Source: Straminergon stramineum
Taxonomy: Eukaryota > Streptophyta > Bryopsida > Hypnales > Calliergonaceae
Direction: 5' to 3'
DNA: 64,000 nt
Assembly: GCA_963920665.1 (NCBI GenBank)
Contig: OY987272.1
Location: forward strand, 5,585,001 to 5,649,000
Translations under genes and position numbers: made by a program
Shown: positions 48,201 through 60,724 of the stretch, piece by piece
Layout: each line of letters starts with the position of its first letter
How positions within the stretch are numbered: the stretch's first letter is position 1
Notes under the pieces: model-generated
Seen by the model: only the letters and a program-made list of their open reading frames with translations
Told to the model about the DNA's origin: nothing
The model's database searches: none

Positions 48201-51200
48201 ATGGAAGACATACAAGAAAGAATGTTGATAATGGAAAGGGTTGAAAGTTTATCTAAGCTTTATCTTGGAGGTTTAGAAGAAATTCGGTCAAATATTTCTA
48301 ATATCAAAATTAATTTTCGTGATCGTGTTGATGACCTTGAAGGTCAATTGGCTGAATTTAGATGCCATCAAGAATGTTATGGAACTCAATGCCATTCAAA
48401 ATTAACACACCACGTAATTTTATACAACTCAAGTTTCTTTTTTATTTGTATTATTGAAAGTGAAATTCCAATCAGAAATCTTTCTTCTAATCATTTTTTC
48501 TAGTAGATTCCGGGAGTAGATTTCAAAAAAATATTGCCATATATATTTTAATGAAAAAAATATACTAAGTTATATAACCTTATTATTTGTATTACATTCA
48601 TGTAAATTTTAGATGAAAATATGATAATAAATATGAAAGTATGATACGACAAAGTAGCAAAATCATTATCAATTTTTAATTTCATAGATGCTGATGAAGG
48701 AACTTGAAAGCATTCGTACTGAAGTAGTGGAGATAGTAGAAGTTGAACGAGATCATGTTCAAGAAATGTTTGAAAGAGAAAATGTTAACAATCAAAACCA
48801 ACTAATGACTATGTGTGCTACCAACAAATGTGAAATTCTAAATTCAATGAGAGGAGAGTTAAATAAGCGCTTCCAATGTGCTCAAAATAAAGTATTGTTG
48901 ATGACAAATGCATTAAAACAAGAGATGGACAACTTGCGATCTGAAGTTGGAGAAACACAAGTAAACTTTTTGATAATAATTTGGATTTTGACCAATTTAT
49001 GGTATAAATTTATGACATATGAAAATTTACAAGCTTCATTGGACCTTAATATATATTTTTGTTGATCCAAAAAAATAGATGAGCAATTTAGTTAAAGGCA
49101 TATGTATTAGATGTAGAACAAGGTTCTTAAACCATTGACTTCTTAGCTAATAACTAATCAATAAATACATTTTTATTAAAAGTTTCTAAATATGCATTCC
49201 TATTAACAAAATACAGGAAGGAGTTGAAAGTTTATCAAAAGCAACATCTCTGATAGAAAAAGAAATGGAAATAGCTTCAAGAGGTGCAATTGAAGTTACT
49301 ATTTGTGTCACTAAAGCTAAAGACATGCTCAATGGCATACAAAAGTCTTTTGAGAATGAAATTACTAACATAAAACATACTTGCACCCGATTACAAGAAA
49401 ATCTAAAATTTGAAAAAAATATAATTCAAAGTGTAGCAAATGAAGCTCGTATAACAAGTGAAGAACTTGCTCTAGAGAAAGAGAAAATATGGCTTGTAGC
49501 TTCAGCTGCACGAGCAAAAAATATAGAATTGAATGAATTGATACAAAAAGAAAGTTTGAGCATTGTAGAAGTTGTAGCAAGTGTAAAAAATGAAAGGGAT
49601 GTTGCATCTAAAGTTGCTCAAGAGGCAAGGTGCTTAGCTATAAAAGCAAATGAAGTAATGTCTGAGATTTTAGGACATTTCAATGGACAAATGATCAAAG
49701 TTCAACACATGAGTATACAATTGAAAGTGAGTTTAGGCTATTATTTTCAATGCATTTTGCAAAGATAGCATTGATTGTTGAAACTCCATATATATATTCT
49801 ATTTAAAATTTATTTATAATTTTGATTAAAATTGACTTTATAGGAAGAAATTGAGCAAGAAAAACAAGGAGTTCAAAAATCATGTGAGATTTCATTGCAA
49901 CACAATCAAGAATCATTAGATCAATATGAAAAAGAATTGGAGTTGGCTATAAAAACTTGGAAACACGCTATGAATGGTGAAATTGCAAAAGCTATGGAAG
50001 TTACAATGGGACTTGAAGAAGAGCAACAACGAGCATCAATTGCTTTAGAACATGTTGCAATGTTGTGTCCACAACCGGATCATGTACAAGCAGACATGGA
50101 AAAATACATCTCAAAAGTAGGCATTAAAAATAAATTTGCAAATATATTTGATTTGCTTAGATTTTGGAACTTTTTTTAATACAATATATAAACTAAAATT
50201 ATATTGAATATGTTGTATGCAAAATTTATATAATATTATTATGAATACTCAGACACAAAATGCATTAGACAATCTTGCCCAATCAATTCACAAATTACAA
50301 GTTGATCAAGAAGATTATCATCAAACCTCACTTGTAAAACAACAAGAATTGAAACAATTCAAAGATTCTTGGCAAATTGAAATAAGTCAATTGCAACAAA
50401 TAATTAGGGTATTGGAAAAGAAAATTATAGAATCAACACATGAACAATCTATTGTTGGCAAACGTCTTGAAATGATAGAGAACATGCAAGTCAATCTTGT
50501 TCGATCATATGAAGATGTAAGGAGTATCACTAGTGATCTTGAGAAGACAGCTGCAATTTGGCTTCCCAAATATGAGGTTGCTGCAAGGATTGTAGATGAG
50601 CTTTCATCAAAAGTAAAATGTATGGATGAGAAATTGCAATTAACTTGTGGTGGTGAAAGTTTGATACAACAAATTGCTCACATTACTGAGTCTAAAGTCA
50701 ATGGAATGAAAGACATGGTGATCAAATCTCATTTAAAGAATATAGACATTGAAGTGAAAGGATTATTGAAAAGAATTGATAATGGAGATAGTGCAAATTG
50801 TCATGTAAATCCTCCAATCAATAACAATGAATATGACCTCACTAATTTCAATTCTAATACATAAGTTGTACTTTAAGCATTTCTAATTGATATCTATTTG
50901 AATGTCATTAGGCCATTGCTATGTTGGAGAACCGAGTTAGTGTATTGGAAAACTCACCAACTCATGATTCCAACATGTCCTTGAAGTTGGAATACACTGA
51001 AAATTGTGGCAAAGACAGTATGAAAGGAAATGTGTCTTCAAATGGCAACTTGAATCAAAGCATTGAAGCCCAAAATAGGTACACTCTTTTTCATATCTTT
51101 ATATAAGCTTCTTCACTCATATGATCACATGGCATTTAAAAAAATTTAAACCATAAATATTGAATATCAAATACAATAAATTATAGAATTAGAAAATATT

Positions 51201-52485
51201 ATGAATTCACAAATATCACCAGCCATTGTAATATTGACAATTGATAAATCGTTATTGTAAAACTAAAATTAGAAAATTGAAATTTAAAACTATTCATGGA
51301 CCACAATAAATTTTAAAATTTAATAATTAGATTTAAGATCTTTCCAGTTTTTTTATTTATATATAAAAATACTAAAAATATAATTACGAAAAATATGCAG
51401 GAAAATGGAAAATATTGGAACAGAAGTTAATGAAATGGATCCATCAAATTCAAATCAAGAATTTAGTTCAAAGATTTTGGGACTTGAAAGTCGCATTGAA
51501 CATGTTGCTTTGGCAACATTCACTAATTTAAGGTAAAAGAAAATTTTGATTTATTATTATATTTTAATATTTAATAATTCAGTTTTTTTGTTATAACAAA
51601 TGATTGATTTCAAAATAAAATTTTTATATATCTATACCATTTCAAATTGGATTTGGTAGTAAATTTTCTTTTATTTAGAGTAATTTTCATGACCAATGGA
51701 TTTAAATACTCAGATTGTTGGACAAAAAAGTTGAGCACATGACTACGGGGATACAATCTGCATTAGATGGAGCAACAATGGCAGATAAAAAGTGTGTTGC
51801 TCTTGGTTTTGAGCTTGTTAAGGTTTTCAGAATGTTTTCTTGCAAACAAGGTAGCCAAAGTCATAAAAACAATGACAATTTTAATAAAGACTATAAAGTA
51901 TTAAAAATGTCTCAATCTTTCAAAAAAAAAGATTCCAATGAAAAAAAAGATTTAGATTCTCAAAATCAAGCAACAAATGAGAAATCTACCAAAAGTCACC
52001 AAAATAATTCAAAAATACTTAACAACCAACAATCTATATCCTTACTTGAAAAAGCAGACATTTTTCCAAAAAAATTCATCAAAATAGGGGTGCACAACTC
52101 AACAAAAGAACCTAGTGTCCAATCATCTCCAACACCAAAACCAACTTTACAATATGAATTTGAACAAGATAGTGAAGATTTATGTGGTTTTGAAGACGGT
52201 GAATCTTTTTCCAAAGATAAAGTTAATTGCTTTCAGAACTCTCTTAGAAGCAAAGATTGTAAATTGCATGGACCTCTCAACAAAGTTGGAGAAGTGATTA
52301 TACCATTTGACACCACTTTAGATGGACAATTAATACTTGAAAAGTGCCAAGAAGGATTTGTCAAAAATTGTCAACGAACAAACATTCGTTTGGAAGCTGG
52401 TCGAATACATGTCAATGTTAGCCACCGATCAAGGGGTTTGAATCAACTACACAAAAAAAATGACTTAATAGCAGTACAATCTTAA
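43908..52485 (+). CDS. Intact 11-exon gene for a 1569-aa coiled-coil protein of unknown function
   Basis: Exons: 43908-45098, 45285-45560, 47601-47867, 48117-48413, 48688-48960, 49217-49726, 49844-50116, 50253-50804, 50912-51078, 51401-51532, 51714-52485. GT-AG borders and phases close over 4710 bp with no stop; a TAA at 43902-43904 precedes the ATG. Exon 1 (residues 1-397) is hydrophilic, with a Ser/Thr run near 183-208. Residues ~398-1240 are Lys/Glu/Gln-rich heptad-like helices, for example LEGQLAEFRCH and VRLEEIVNNFMKK. The C-terminal exon is Lys/Asn/Ser-rich, then ends in a possibly folded part (VGEVIIPFDTTLDGQLILEK, TNIRLEAGRIHVNVSHRSRG). Middle exons are phase 0 and ~90 codons or about double. 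I recognise no family; a structural role is inferred from coiled coils only. Exon 8's donor at 50804 is the weakest choice. Confidence 0.8.
45206..45238. repeat. (TG)n(TA)n microsatellite in intron 1 of the coiled-coil gene
   Basis: A run of TG repeats passes directly into a run of TA repeats ('tgtgtgtgtgtgtatatata'). Confidence 0.9.
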
Positions 52486-53846
52486 ATGATTGGATGAAAA
52501 TTCTAGAATTACTACAAAAATTTATATGCTTCTCAGTTATGGTATGGGATTGATGTAAGACATTGTCAAACTTGACTTTGTAACCTTCTAACATTGTTGT
52601 GAATACTAAGTGTTCAATGGATGATAGAAAATCTTTCTATATATAAAACAAAAGTGCAAATGTTCATCCTTGGAAATTTGTGTAGAAAGGGGAGGTCTTG
52701 TAAAGTAGTTAGACCCTCCAAGGAGTGCTCTTGGATTTGTTGAAGCAAATGATTCACATGGTACCAAAAAGGATGATTAATTTTCACAATGACTAGCCCA
52801 GCATTCCAAGGTTAAACTTGATTGAATGAGTTGAATGTATACATACTCTTATATAAAACAAATCTTTAAAGGTGTTTTTCCTAAAATAATAATTGTATTT
52901 TTTAAAATAAAATTAATACCTTTATTTTTTTAATTGTACTCAATATGATATTATAACAAGAAATTTTTAATTGAAATATGATTAAATATTAATTATGAAA
53001 TCTAAAAGACTATGAAAAACTTATATTCAAATGTAAGTTTTTTCTTGAAGCCAACCAAAATCAACTACACTGACAACAAATTAATTATTAGTATGCAAAA
53101 ATTATTTGTTGTCAAATCCTTATGATTTTCAAATATTCACATTTTTTACTAATTCTTATAAGCATTTCTTGAACCCTCAAGGACTTCATTTGTATTGAAA
53201 AAATTTCAATTAGTTCTTGAAAAATTTAATTACTATAAGTTTTTTTTTATAATGCAGGTAGGATAATAGTATGTGGTAGCAATCAATGCCTCCCAAAGAT
53301 TTGACTTGTTATTAAAATTTCAAAGAAAAATATAATAAAATTTTAGATATAAATCATACAATTGTCTACATTTGACTAAAGAACAACTTCAAAGGTATTG
53401 AATACTGCTTATAATTTATTAAAATTAAAAATACTTGATTGAAATTCGTTCCAAAATATAACAAATCAAAATCTTTTGTGCATGCCAAAATATTATCAAT
53501 ATTTTTAGTATAACATTCCTCAACCTTGACTACTTTGCATTATAATGAATTACAAGTTACATAAATTGTATGTGTATATAAATTAAACTTAAATAATTAT
53601 AAAAATAGATTATAAAAGTGGATAATTTTAATTTATATTGTCTTGGAATTTCAAGGCAATGCATTTATTGTTTGTAGTATATTAAATCATATGATTTTAT
53701 GAATATAAATTTTTTAGCAACTTGTCTATTGACAATTCTATTTAAATATTCATATAAGATGTACAAATTAAAATTTTAAAAATGAAATTAAAATTAGGAA
53801 ATGAATAATTAATCAAAATATAAATTTTCTATGAAATTTAAAATAT
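52486..53846. other. 3' flank of the coiled-coil gene, AT-rich, nothing recognised
   Basis: The 3' UTR of the preceding gene probably ends within the first few hundred bases. The rest is AT-rich without supported features. Confidence 0.3.
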
Positions 53847-55398
53847 TATTCCCTCCGTCCCCAAATGATCTTCCTATTAGACAAAGTGTTCCGGATTAAG
53901 GCTAAAAATAACATTTTTAAAATCCATTTTGCAATGTAAGTAGGGTTTGGTGCACTCCTAGTGTCCTAAAAATTTTGAGTTTGAGAACCCTTTTCAAAGT
54001 GTAGTTTCGGAGTATTGAAAAGTGAATTTTTGGGGACATTTTCAAGGAGCACCATTGGGCACATAATTGTTGAGTGTGAGGTCATCATTTTGTAAGTAGT
54101 TAGTATAGGCCCAAGACCATATGTGGACCTCTATACCACATCCTAAAGCTTCATCTCCTTCAATTAGGAAACACTCAAAGAGATGCAAAAAATAAGAACA
54201 AATATTATTGATTGACCCCTTCAATCATTTAACCCCACCACTAAAGGGGACCAAAAGTGTCCTCCGGTCAAATTCTAAGTGTTGTAACTTTTGCATCTGA
54301 TGCTAGAATTCAATAAAACTTGTTGGAAAATTTGTGCTCTCTCTTCTAGTTTTTGTTATAATACTTTCAGATCAATCCAATATTTACTCAATTTTTGGAA
54401 TCCAATCAAAGTTCACAGGTTCAATTTGAGTTCACCAAATTGCATTTGATGGCTGCAACTTTGGGGGCTTGTATCTCCTTCATCCAAAGTTTGATTTCAA
54501 ATTTTTTTGTTGATTTATGTTTCCATTGAAGTCTAGTTATTGTGGTAGAAGTTTCATGTCAATCTAGGTTGTTTTGAATGTTTGAGAGCAATTTGAAGTT
54601 CAAAATCCCGACATTTTTGGATTACAGAAAATTTTGGCAGCTTGTTTCTTCTTCATACAATGTTTGTTTTCAATGCTTGTTTTTGGAAAAGTTGCGCATA
54701 CTAGTCTAGTTTGTGTGTATAAAATTTCATATCAATCCAAGAAGTTATGAGTGACTGAGAAGCATTCTAGTAGAAGGAGGTTCAATTTTTTATGTGTTTT
54801 TTGCAACTTTTCTTGCTAATTTTTGACATTTCAAAGCCATTTTGCACACAATGAGTCAATTGAATGATATTTTTTTTCATCAATGTGTTTTTATGCTGAT
54901 TTTGAATAACTTTATAGTTTAAAGTTTCTTTATTTGAGTAGATTTAGAAACCAAATTTTGCCTTCAAATGTATTACTAGGAAAATTTCAGCATCCTTTTT
55001 CAACACTGAAACATTATAATCTTTCAATCTATGCGGTCAAATGACACCAAATTTGATGCACGTCATCTACAACAAGTGCACTATAAGATTGTACAGTTAA
55101 GATCTCTATCGCTTAATGAAAATTATATCTATAACATCTCTATAGCTTAGTGAAAATTATGTCTATAACACTTCAAAAGAAATGTTGTTTTTGAATTTGT
55201 TCAAGCCTTGGGCGGTGAGGGGTTAATTTGTCTTTTGATTGATGGTTGCATGGATGGAAGGGAATCTATTGCTTGAATTTGTTTGTTAGTTCCAAATCAA
55301 ATTTGACCAATTCTCGACATCACAAAATGCAACAAGAAGATCATTTTGGGACAAAAAAATGAGGCCAATAGGAAGATCATTTGAGGATGGAGGGAGTA
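53847..55398. mobile_element. Mariner/Stowaway-like element with a second transposon inserted in it
   Basis: The outer element spans 53849-55396 between TA dinucleotides (53847-53848 and 55397-55398). Its ends read TTCCCTCCGTCCCCAAATG on the left and CTCCCTCCATCCTCAAATG (reverse complement) on the right, with 28 of 32 terminal bases matching. CTCCCTCCGTCCC ends with a TA duplication are characteristic of Stowaway/mariner elements in plants. About 380 bp of left arm and 170 bp of right arm remain around the inserted TTAA element at 54229-55226. No transposase is visible. Confidence 0.8.
54229..55226 (-). mobile_element. 990-bp TTAA-flanked element (copy 2), nested
   Basis: The element runs 54233-55222 between TTAA at 54229-54232 and TTAA at 55223-55226. 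Left end is CCCCACCACTAAAGGGG and right end (reverse complement) CCCCTCACCGCCC. It is the reverse-orientation relative of 37915-38874, matching over most of its length. The outer mariner-like element resumes on both sides, which fixes the insertion order. Confidence 0.75.
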
Positions 55399-58300
55399 GT
55401 ATTTTGGATAAAATTATTGTATTCTTCGTAACTTTATTATATTGAAGATAATTGTATAACAAGAAATTGTAAATTTCAAATATTTAATTTAGTTATTTAA
55501 ACATTTTCTATTTCTATTTTAAAACTATTGTTGGTAAAGTTTCTAATAAATTATACAACTTAATCCATAAAGTGGTTTTATGTCTGTCATTCTTCTTAAA
55601 AAATGGACGATGTGTACTCAACATCAAATTACTTATAATTTCATTTATGAAGAAAATAAGTGAATATAAGTGGAAAGTTCAATAAATAATGAAAAAATGA
55701 ATGCTATTTCAAAAATATACATTAATATAAGGCTAAGTTCTAATTATGTGCTTGCATTTATCATAATATATGTCCTTCTAGATACCATAGTCTTCAACTA
55801 TAATTGTAATTACTCTTGTAACTTTGGTTATATAATATCCATCATTATATAGACTAATGGACAATATTTTTATTTACTTTGAACATGATAAGGTGAAGTT
55901 TACAAGAGCATATCTGGATTAAGATTATTATAGCTAAACTAATTTCTATAGACATTGTTATAATTTACATATTGAGTTGCATGCAAACTAAATAGTTTAC
56001 AAATCAAAATTCCTTAAGCAATTTTAAGTTTTCAATTTGAATACACTACGTTGGTAGTAACATTGATATTTATAAGCCAAACATTTATTTAAAGTGAGAA
56101 ATAAATTTTGACAAAATTAGATTTATTTATTTTATACTAATTTGGCACCCTTGGAATATTAAAAGAAAGTGCTCCAAAGGAATTTAAAGTTGAAATCCTT
56201 TTGAAACTTTCTAAGACTCTAAAAACTCTCCTTTGATGGTGTCTTAGGCTTATGATTGGATATTCATTTTCATCAAATTTATGAAACTATAGTGGTTATT
56301 TCTACATATTTTTGGCTTACTTTATTAAAAATTAGAACCATGTTGCTAGGAGAAATGCTCTAGATTTTATATTGAGAAACTCTTTCTACTTTATTCATTT
56401 TATTTTCAATTAAAGTCTTTTGTTTATCTTATTTTAAAATTTAGTCCTTCCATTTTTGTTCTTTATCCACCAACTAACTTCTTAAATGTAGATCTTTGAT
56501 TAGTATGTTCTATTTCCAAATATTTTCTTTCAATTATTGTTGTTGTTCTTATTATTTAATAAAAAAGTCCAATTTAATTATTTTAAATAACTTTACTTTT
56601 ATTTATTTTCTTATCCTTGCAAAATTGTTGTGTCATTTAATATTTTTATTTCCATTATTTTTAATCTTTAATTACCATATGCATGATTATTTTTCATTAT
56701 GATAGATATTCTTATTAATGGTAATAAGTTATTTTCTCAAATTTGAATTTATTAATAATCTTTCATTGGTGATCTATGGTTAATTATAGTCAATTAATCT
56801 AGGATATATGATCATCCATTCTTTTCATTAATATTTTTTAATCATTATTTTTTGATAATTTATATTTAATTTAATCACTTTTATGATTTTAATACTAATT
56901 CTTACAAATTAAAAGTTTCATAATTACATTTTAATTTCATTTTTCATTTTGATAAGTATTATTAGTAATGATTAATACATGTTTATTTTTATTTTTCATG
57001 ATTATGATCATGATGATCAATCAATGTATGATATATGATCATCCATTATTTTCATCAATATTTTTTTAACCATTATTATTTAATAATTTATAGTTGATTT
57101 AATCATTTTCATGACTTATAAACAATAATTTTATTTATGATTTTATTTTCTTGATTTCTATTATACTACCTAATAAATATTTTAAGACGTTCTATCATTT
57201 CCATGTGAAATTGTCCTTGTGGCACATAAAGACATATATATATAATGTGACTTTTTTGCATAATTCTAGATAAAATCTAGAGAATAATTATTGTCAAACC
57301 CTCTATCTACATATGGTATTCTCAATAATTTTTTTAACTTTTAAATCTAGTACAATGGAGATTGTAAATAACTTCTAAATTTAGGATGAAATTGACATAG
57401 TTTTTTATCCGATCATACAAATACGAACTTTGCTATCACACCTAAAATTTCAAAGAATTTGATTGTACAAATTTGGAGACAATTGAGATCATATTTTAAT
57501 GCATCAAGTGTAGGCAACAAAGTTCTTTTTACACATGCTTCCAACATAAGCAATGCCCTCAACTCTATACAATTTCAACATATTTATTCTTGGCATATTT
57601 GAATGGAATTGACTTGAAGTTAAAAGACCAATTACAAAAACAATTACTAAGTCAACTTATAATTAGTTCTTGATTAGTTAATGATTGACTTTTTCATGGA
57701 TGAGTGGAAATGACCCATCAAAGTTTTGGATCAACCTATGATAGACACTTTTCAATAAATGAGATTTGAGCTAAATTAGATCTAGTTAGTGGTTACAATC
57801 AATGCCTTCGGCAATGGAGTATTTGATTAGTGACTACAATAAGAACTTCCAGCTTTTGAGTGCAAATTCATAACATGAAGAGACTTTTTTAGGCCTTTAT
57901 GTTATTATGTTATAACTATGTTAAGAAATACTGTGATTGCTTTAAGTGAGTAAGACCATTCCATTACTACCTACCTTCTCAATTCCGATTTCATGTACAT
58001 GTGGTGTACATTTTTCCCAGCGAAATGTCCCCCATGGATATATGTGGGTGGAATTGAGAAGGATGGTGGTAATAGGTTGGTTCACCTTTATCATATACAT
58101 TCCTATGAATGTGATTACTACAAAATAACCCTTTTTTAATTTTCTACATTGAATTGCACAATTGATTGCTTAAAAAAAACCATTTCCACTATTGGATTCA
58201 CTAATAAGTTTCAAGTAAAAAACATTTATTGATTTATTTTTAATTAAAAAAAACTGGGTAGCCTATTATTTGAAGGTGACTATTAGAAATGGTTGAATGG

Positions 58301-60404
58301 GCATTTAGAGGTTAACCTTGGAATTTTGTGGTATTTTGAATCCCTAATGTGCTTCAAAATATGCTTACTCAAAGCAAGGCCAAAATCTTCATTTGTATTT
58401 ATTCTCTAACAAATTCAATCGTAAAATTACAAAGTGAAGGGTGTTGCTAGATGAAAGAGTAAACAAAACCACTAATTTTTCTTTATTTTTTAAATTGATG
58501 ATTATTAATCCCAATAGTGAGAATTTTCTAAAATGAAATATGTATCCTTTCATTTTTTTCATCTTTTTTTTTCAAAATTTTCAAAATTGATTTGAATAAA
58601 TGACTTTACATATTATTTCTATTCACATGTTTTTGAGTAGATATCAATTTGTACTCATAACTAGAATTCATTAATAACATTAAAATTAGAAAAAATACTT
58701 ATAACTTTTGCAATAATCATCGGAATCACATGGGACAAAGTCCCACATGTGGATGATGATGATTAGCATCCATCCAAAAAATCTCATATAAAAATTCCAA
58801 ATTTTGAGGTCAAATGAGCTTACCCGAGTTATTAAAAAACCCATAGTGGATTCTTAAACCTTTAAGGGTTAAATTCTATGATGACAACGACCAATTGCAT
58901 GTAAATGAACCTTACTTGTGATTCTTTAAAGAATATAAAATGCACCTTCTATTTTAAGAGATTGTTCTAATCTTCTTATTTTTATCAAACATCATAAAAT
59001 TTCCTATTCACTAATTATAATTTCCACTCATTAATTTTATTGATTTTTCAATTAAATGATAGGTACATATAAAAAAAATTCATTGTGTGATTGTCAAAAT
59101 GTTGTATCTACATTGAAATAGCATCAATTTCATGTATCACTAATATCTCGTGAAATAACAAAATTAGTGATTTCTCATCTAGCTACCAAGACAGGTGCCA
59201 ATTCTTTGCTAAGTGGATGACAATTACTTGCACTAGAGGCAAAAAAAGTATTCTAGTAAAAAATGATGACTACATGAATTTGAACCAATTCTTATGAACA
59301 TGAGGGCATTGCAAAGACCCAATCTCCAAAATTGGGTGGGACATGTGTATTGCAACTATAAATAATTGGGTGGAATACAACCATTTGGCTAGCAATTAGT
59401 TCCTTTGCTTGTCGATGTGAATTTAGCTCTTTAATGCTAGTCAAAAACTCACTAAATTGTTCATAGGAAAAACGGCTCCTACAATTTTAGTAGTTCAAAA
59501 AATTAGATTTTTTCATACTTCAAGTTATTTAGGTTTTATAATATCTATGAAAACAACAAACAACTTCTAAAAGCACAATTGATGTTAGCATATTATATCA
59601 TTGACACTAACCAGATGGTTTGAATTGAATTGCTACTAATTGATTCAACACCTTCAAACTAAGTTTTATACAAAAGATTTACCACTATCATGCCTTTTAA
59701 CAATTACATCAAAAGAAGACATACATCCCATCCTTGAGCCAATTGAATAAAGCATATGTAGGATTGTGTGAATCCATAACAATGATGGAGAAGTGGTGAA
59801 GAAATCAAATGACAAGGACATAATAGGGAACTTTTCAAATCTTTGTACCTAAAAAATATTTGCAAGGGATGAAAACTACAAAGCTATCCAAAGAAAACAA
59901 ACAAACATGTAGTAGCAATATCTCATAGTGGTCATATGGCTTCCTACCTAGCTTGTCGGAAAAACTCTTTGCCATCAATGCGAGGTGACTTTACTGTAGC
60001 AAAATTGGAGGTCATGTTATTAGTGGAGAAAATCATCCTTTTGATTTGAATGTTTTACTAAATTAATGGCAAAATTAAAAGAATATTTTACATAGAAAAC
60101 ATAATCATTTAATACTAGTACCTGGTGATTTGGGACTATCTGATGATGAAGGAGGGGTTAAAGAGACCAATAGACTCTCATTTGATGATGCACCTGTACA
60201 TGTATCATAAACAATAAATTTGCAAAACCATCCTTATTTATTTATAAACTTATTGCCTGTGCATTTCACATCGACTACATAGACGTTAACCCTTGGGTTA
60301 GACAAGGCTTATCAATGAAGTAGTCTCAAAAGATTATCAAAATTTTAGATGAATAGTTTCATTCTTTGTCTCTATAGTTCCTCTAAAAGTCTAACACCAC
60401 CATT

Positions 60405-60407
<3 letters not shown>
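55399..60407. other. Very AT-rich gene-free region
   Basis: No gene is supported. Two diverged copies of ~110 bp around 'gatatatgatcatccatt..tttcat.aatattttt' lie at about 56795-56905 and 57020-57130. A possible further TTAA-type element lies at 58316-58868 between TTAA sites at 58312-58315 and 58869-58872; its right end CCCTTAAAGG resembles copy B at 18615, but its left end CCTTGG is a poor match. The remainder shows only AT-rich low-complexity sequence. Confidence 0.4.

Positions 60408-60473
<66 letters not shown>
60408..60473. repeat. Poly(A) plus (AT)n tract
   Basis: A run of about 28 A residues is followed directly by about 20 AT units. It could be an old poly(A) tail with microsatellite growth, but no retroposed sequence is evident upstream. 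Confidence 0.9.
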
Positions 60474-60476
<3 letters not shown>

Positions 60477-60724
60477 GTAGCATCAAATTGTGTGTATTAA
60501 TACCATTGGAACCTCCTTTCACTTGCCACCAAGAAAATATGAAAATTTGACCAGTCTAATAATAGTAGTAATTAAGCACATTAGCAAAAAGTGTCGGGTT
60601 TGCGGGGTGCCCACCTTAGTTCTTAGTCTCAATCTTGCAAAGAATCAAAAAATGCGTAGTAGTACATTACATTACATTACAACAATGATGGAGAATTTCC
60701 AGAGAGCCGGCCTCTGTCACTCAG

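Noticed and set aside
60280..60310. TTAACCCTTGGGTTAG near 60288 as a TTAA element end
   Set aside because: It is a short palindrome with no partner terminus at a sensible distance.
60408..60473. Poly(A) and (AT)n as the tail of a LINE or processed gene
   Set aside because: No retroposed coding sequence or target duplication can be seen upstream.
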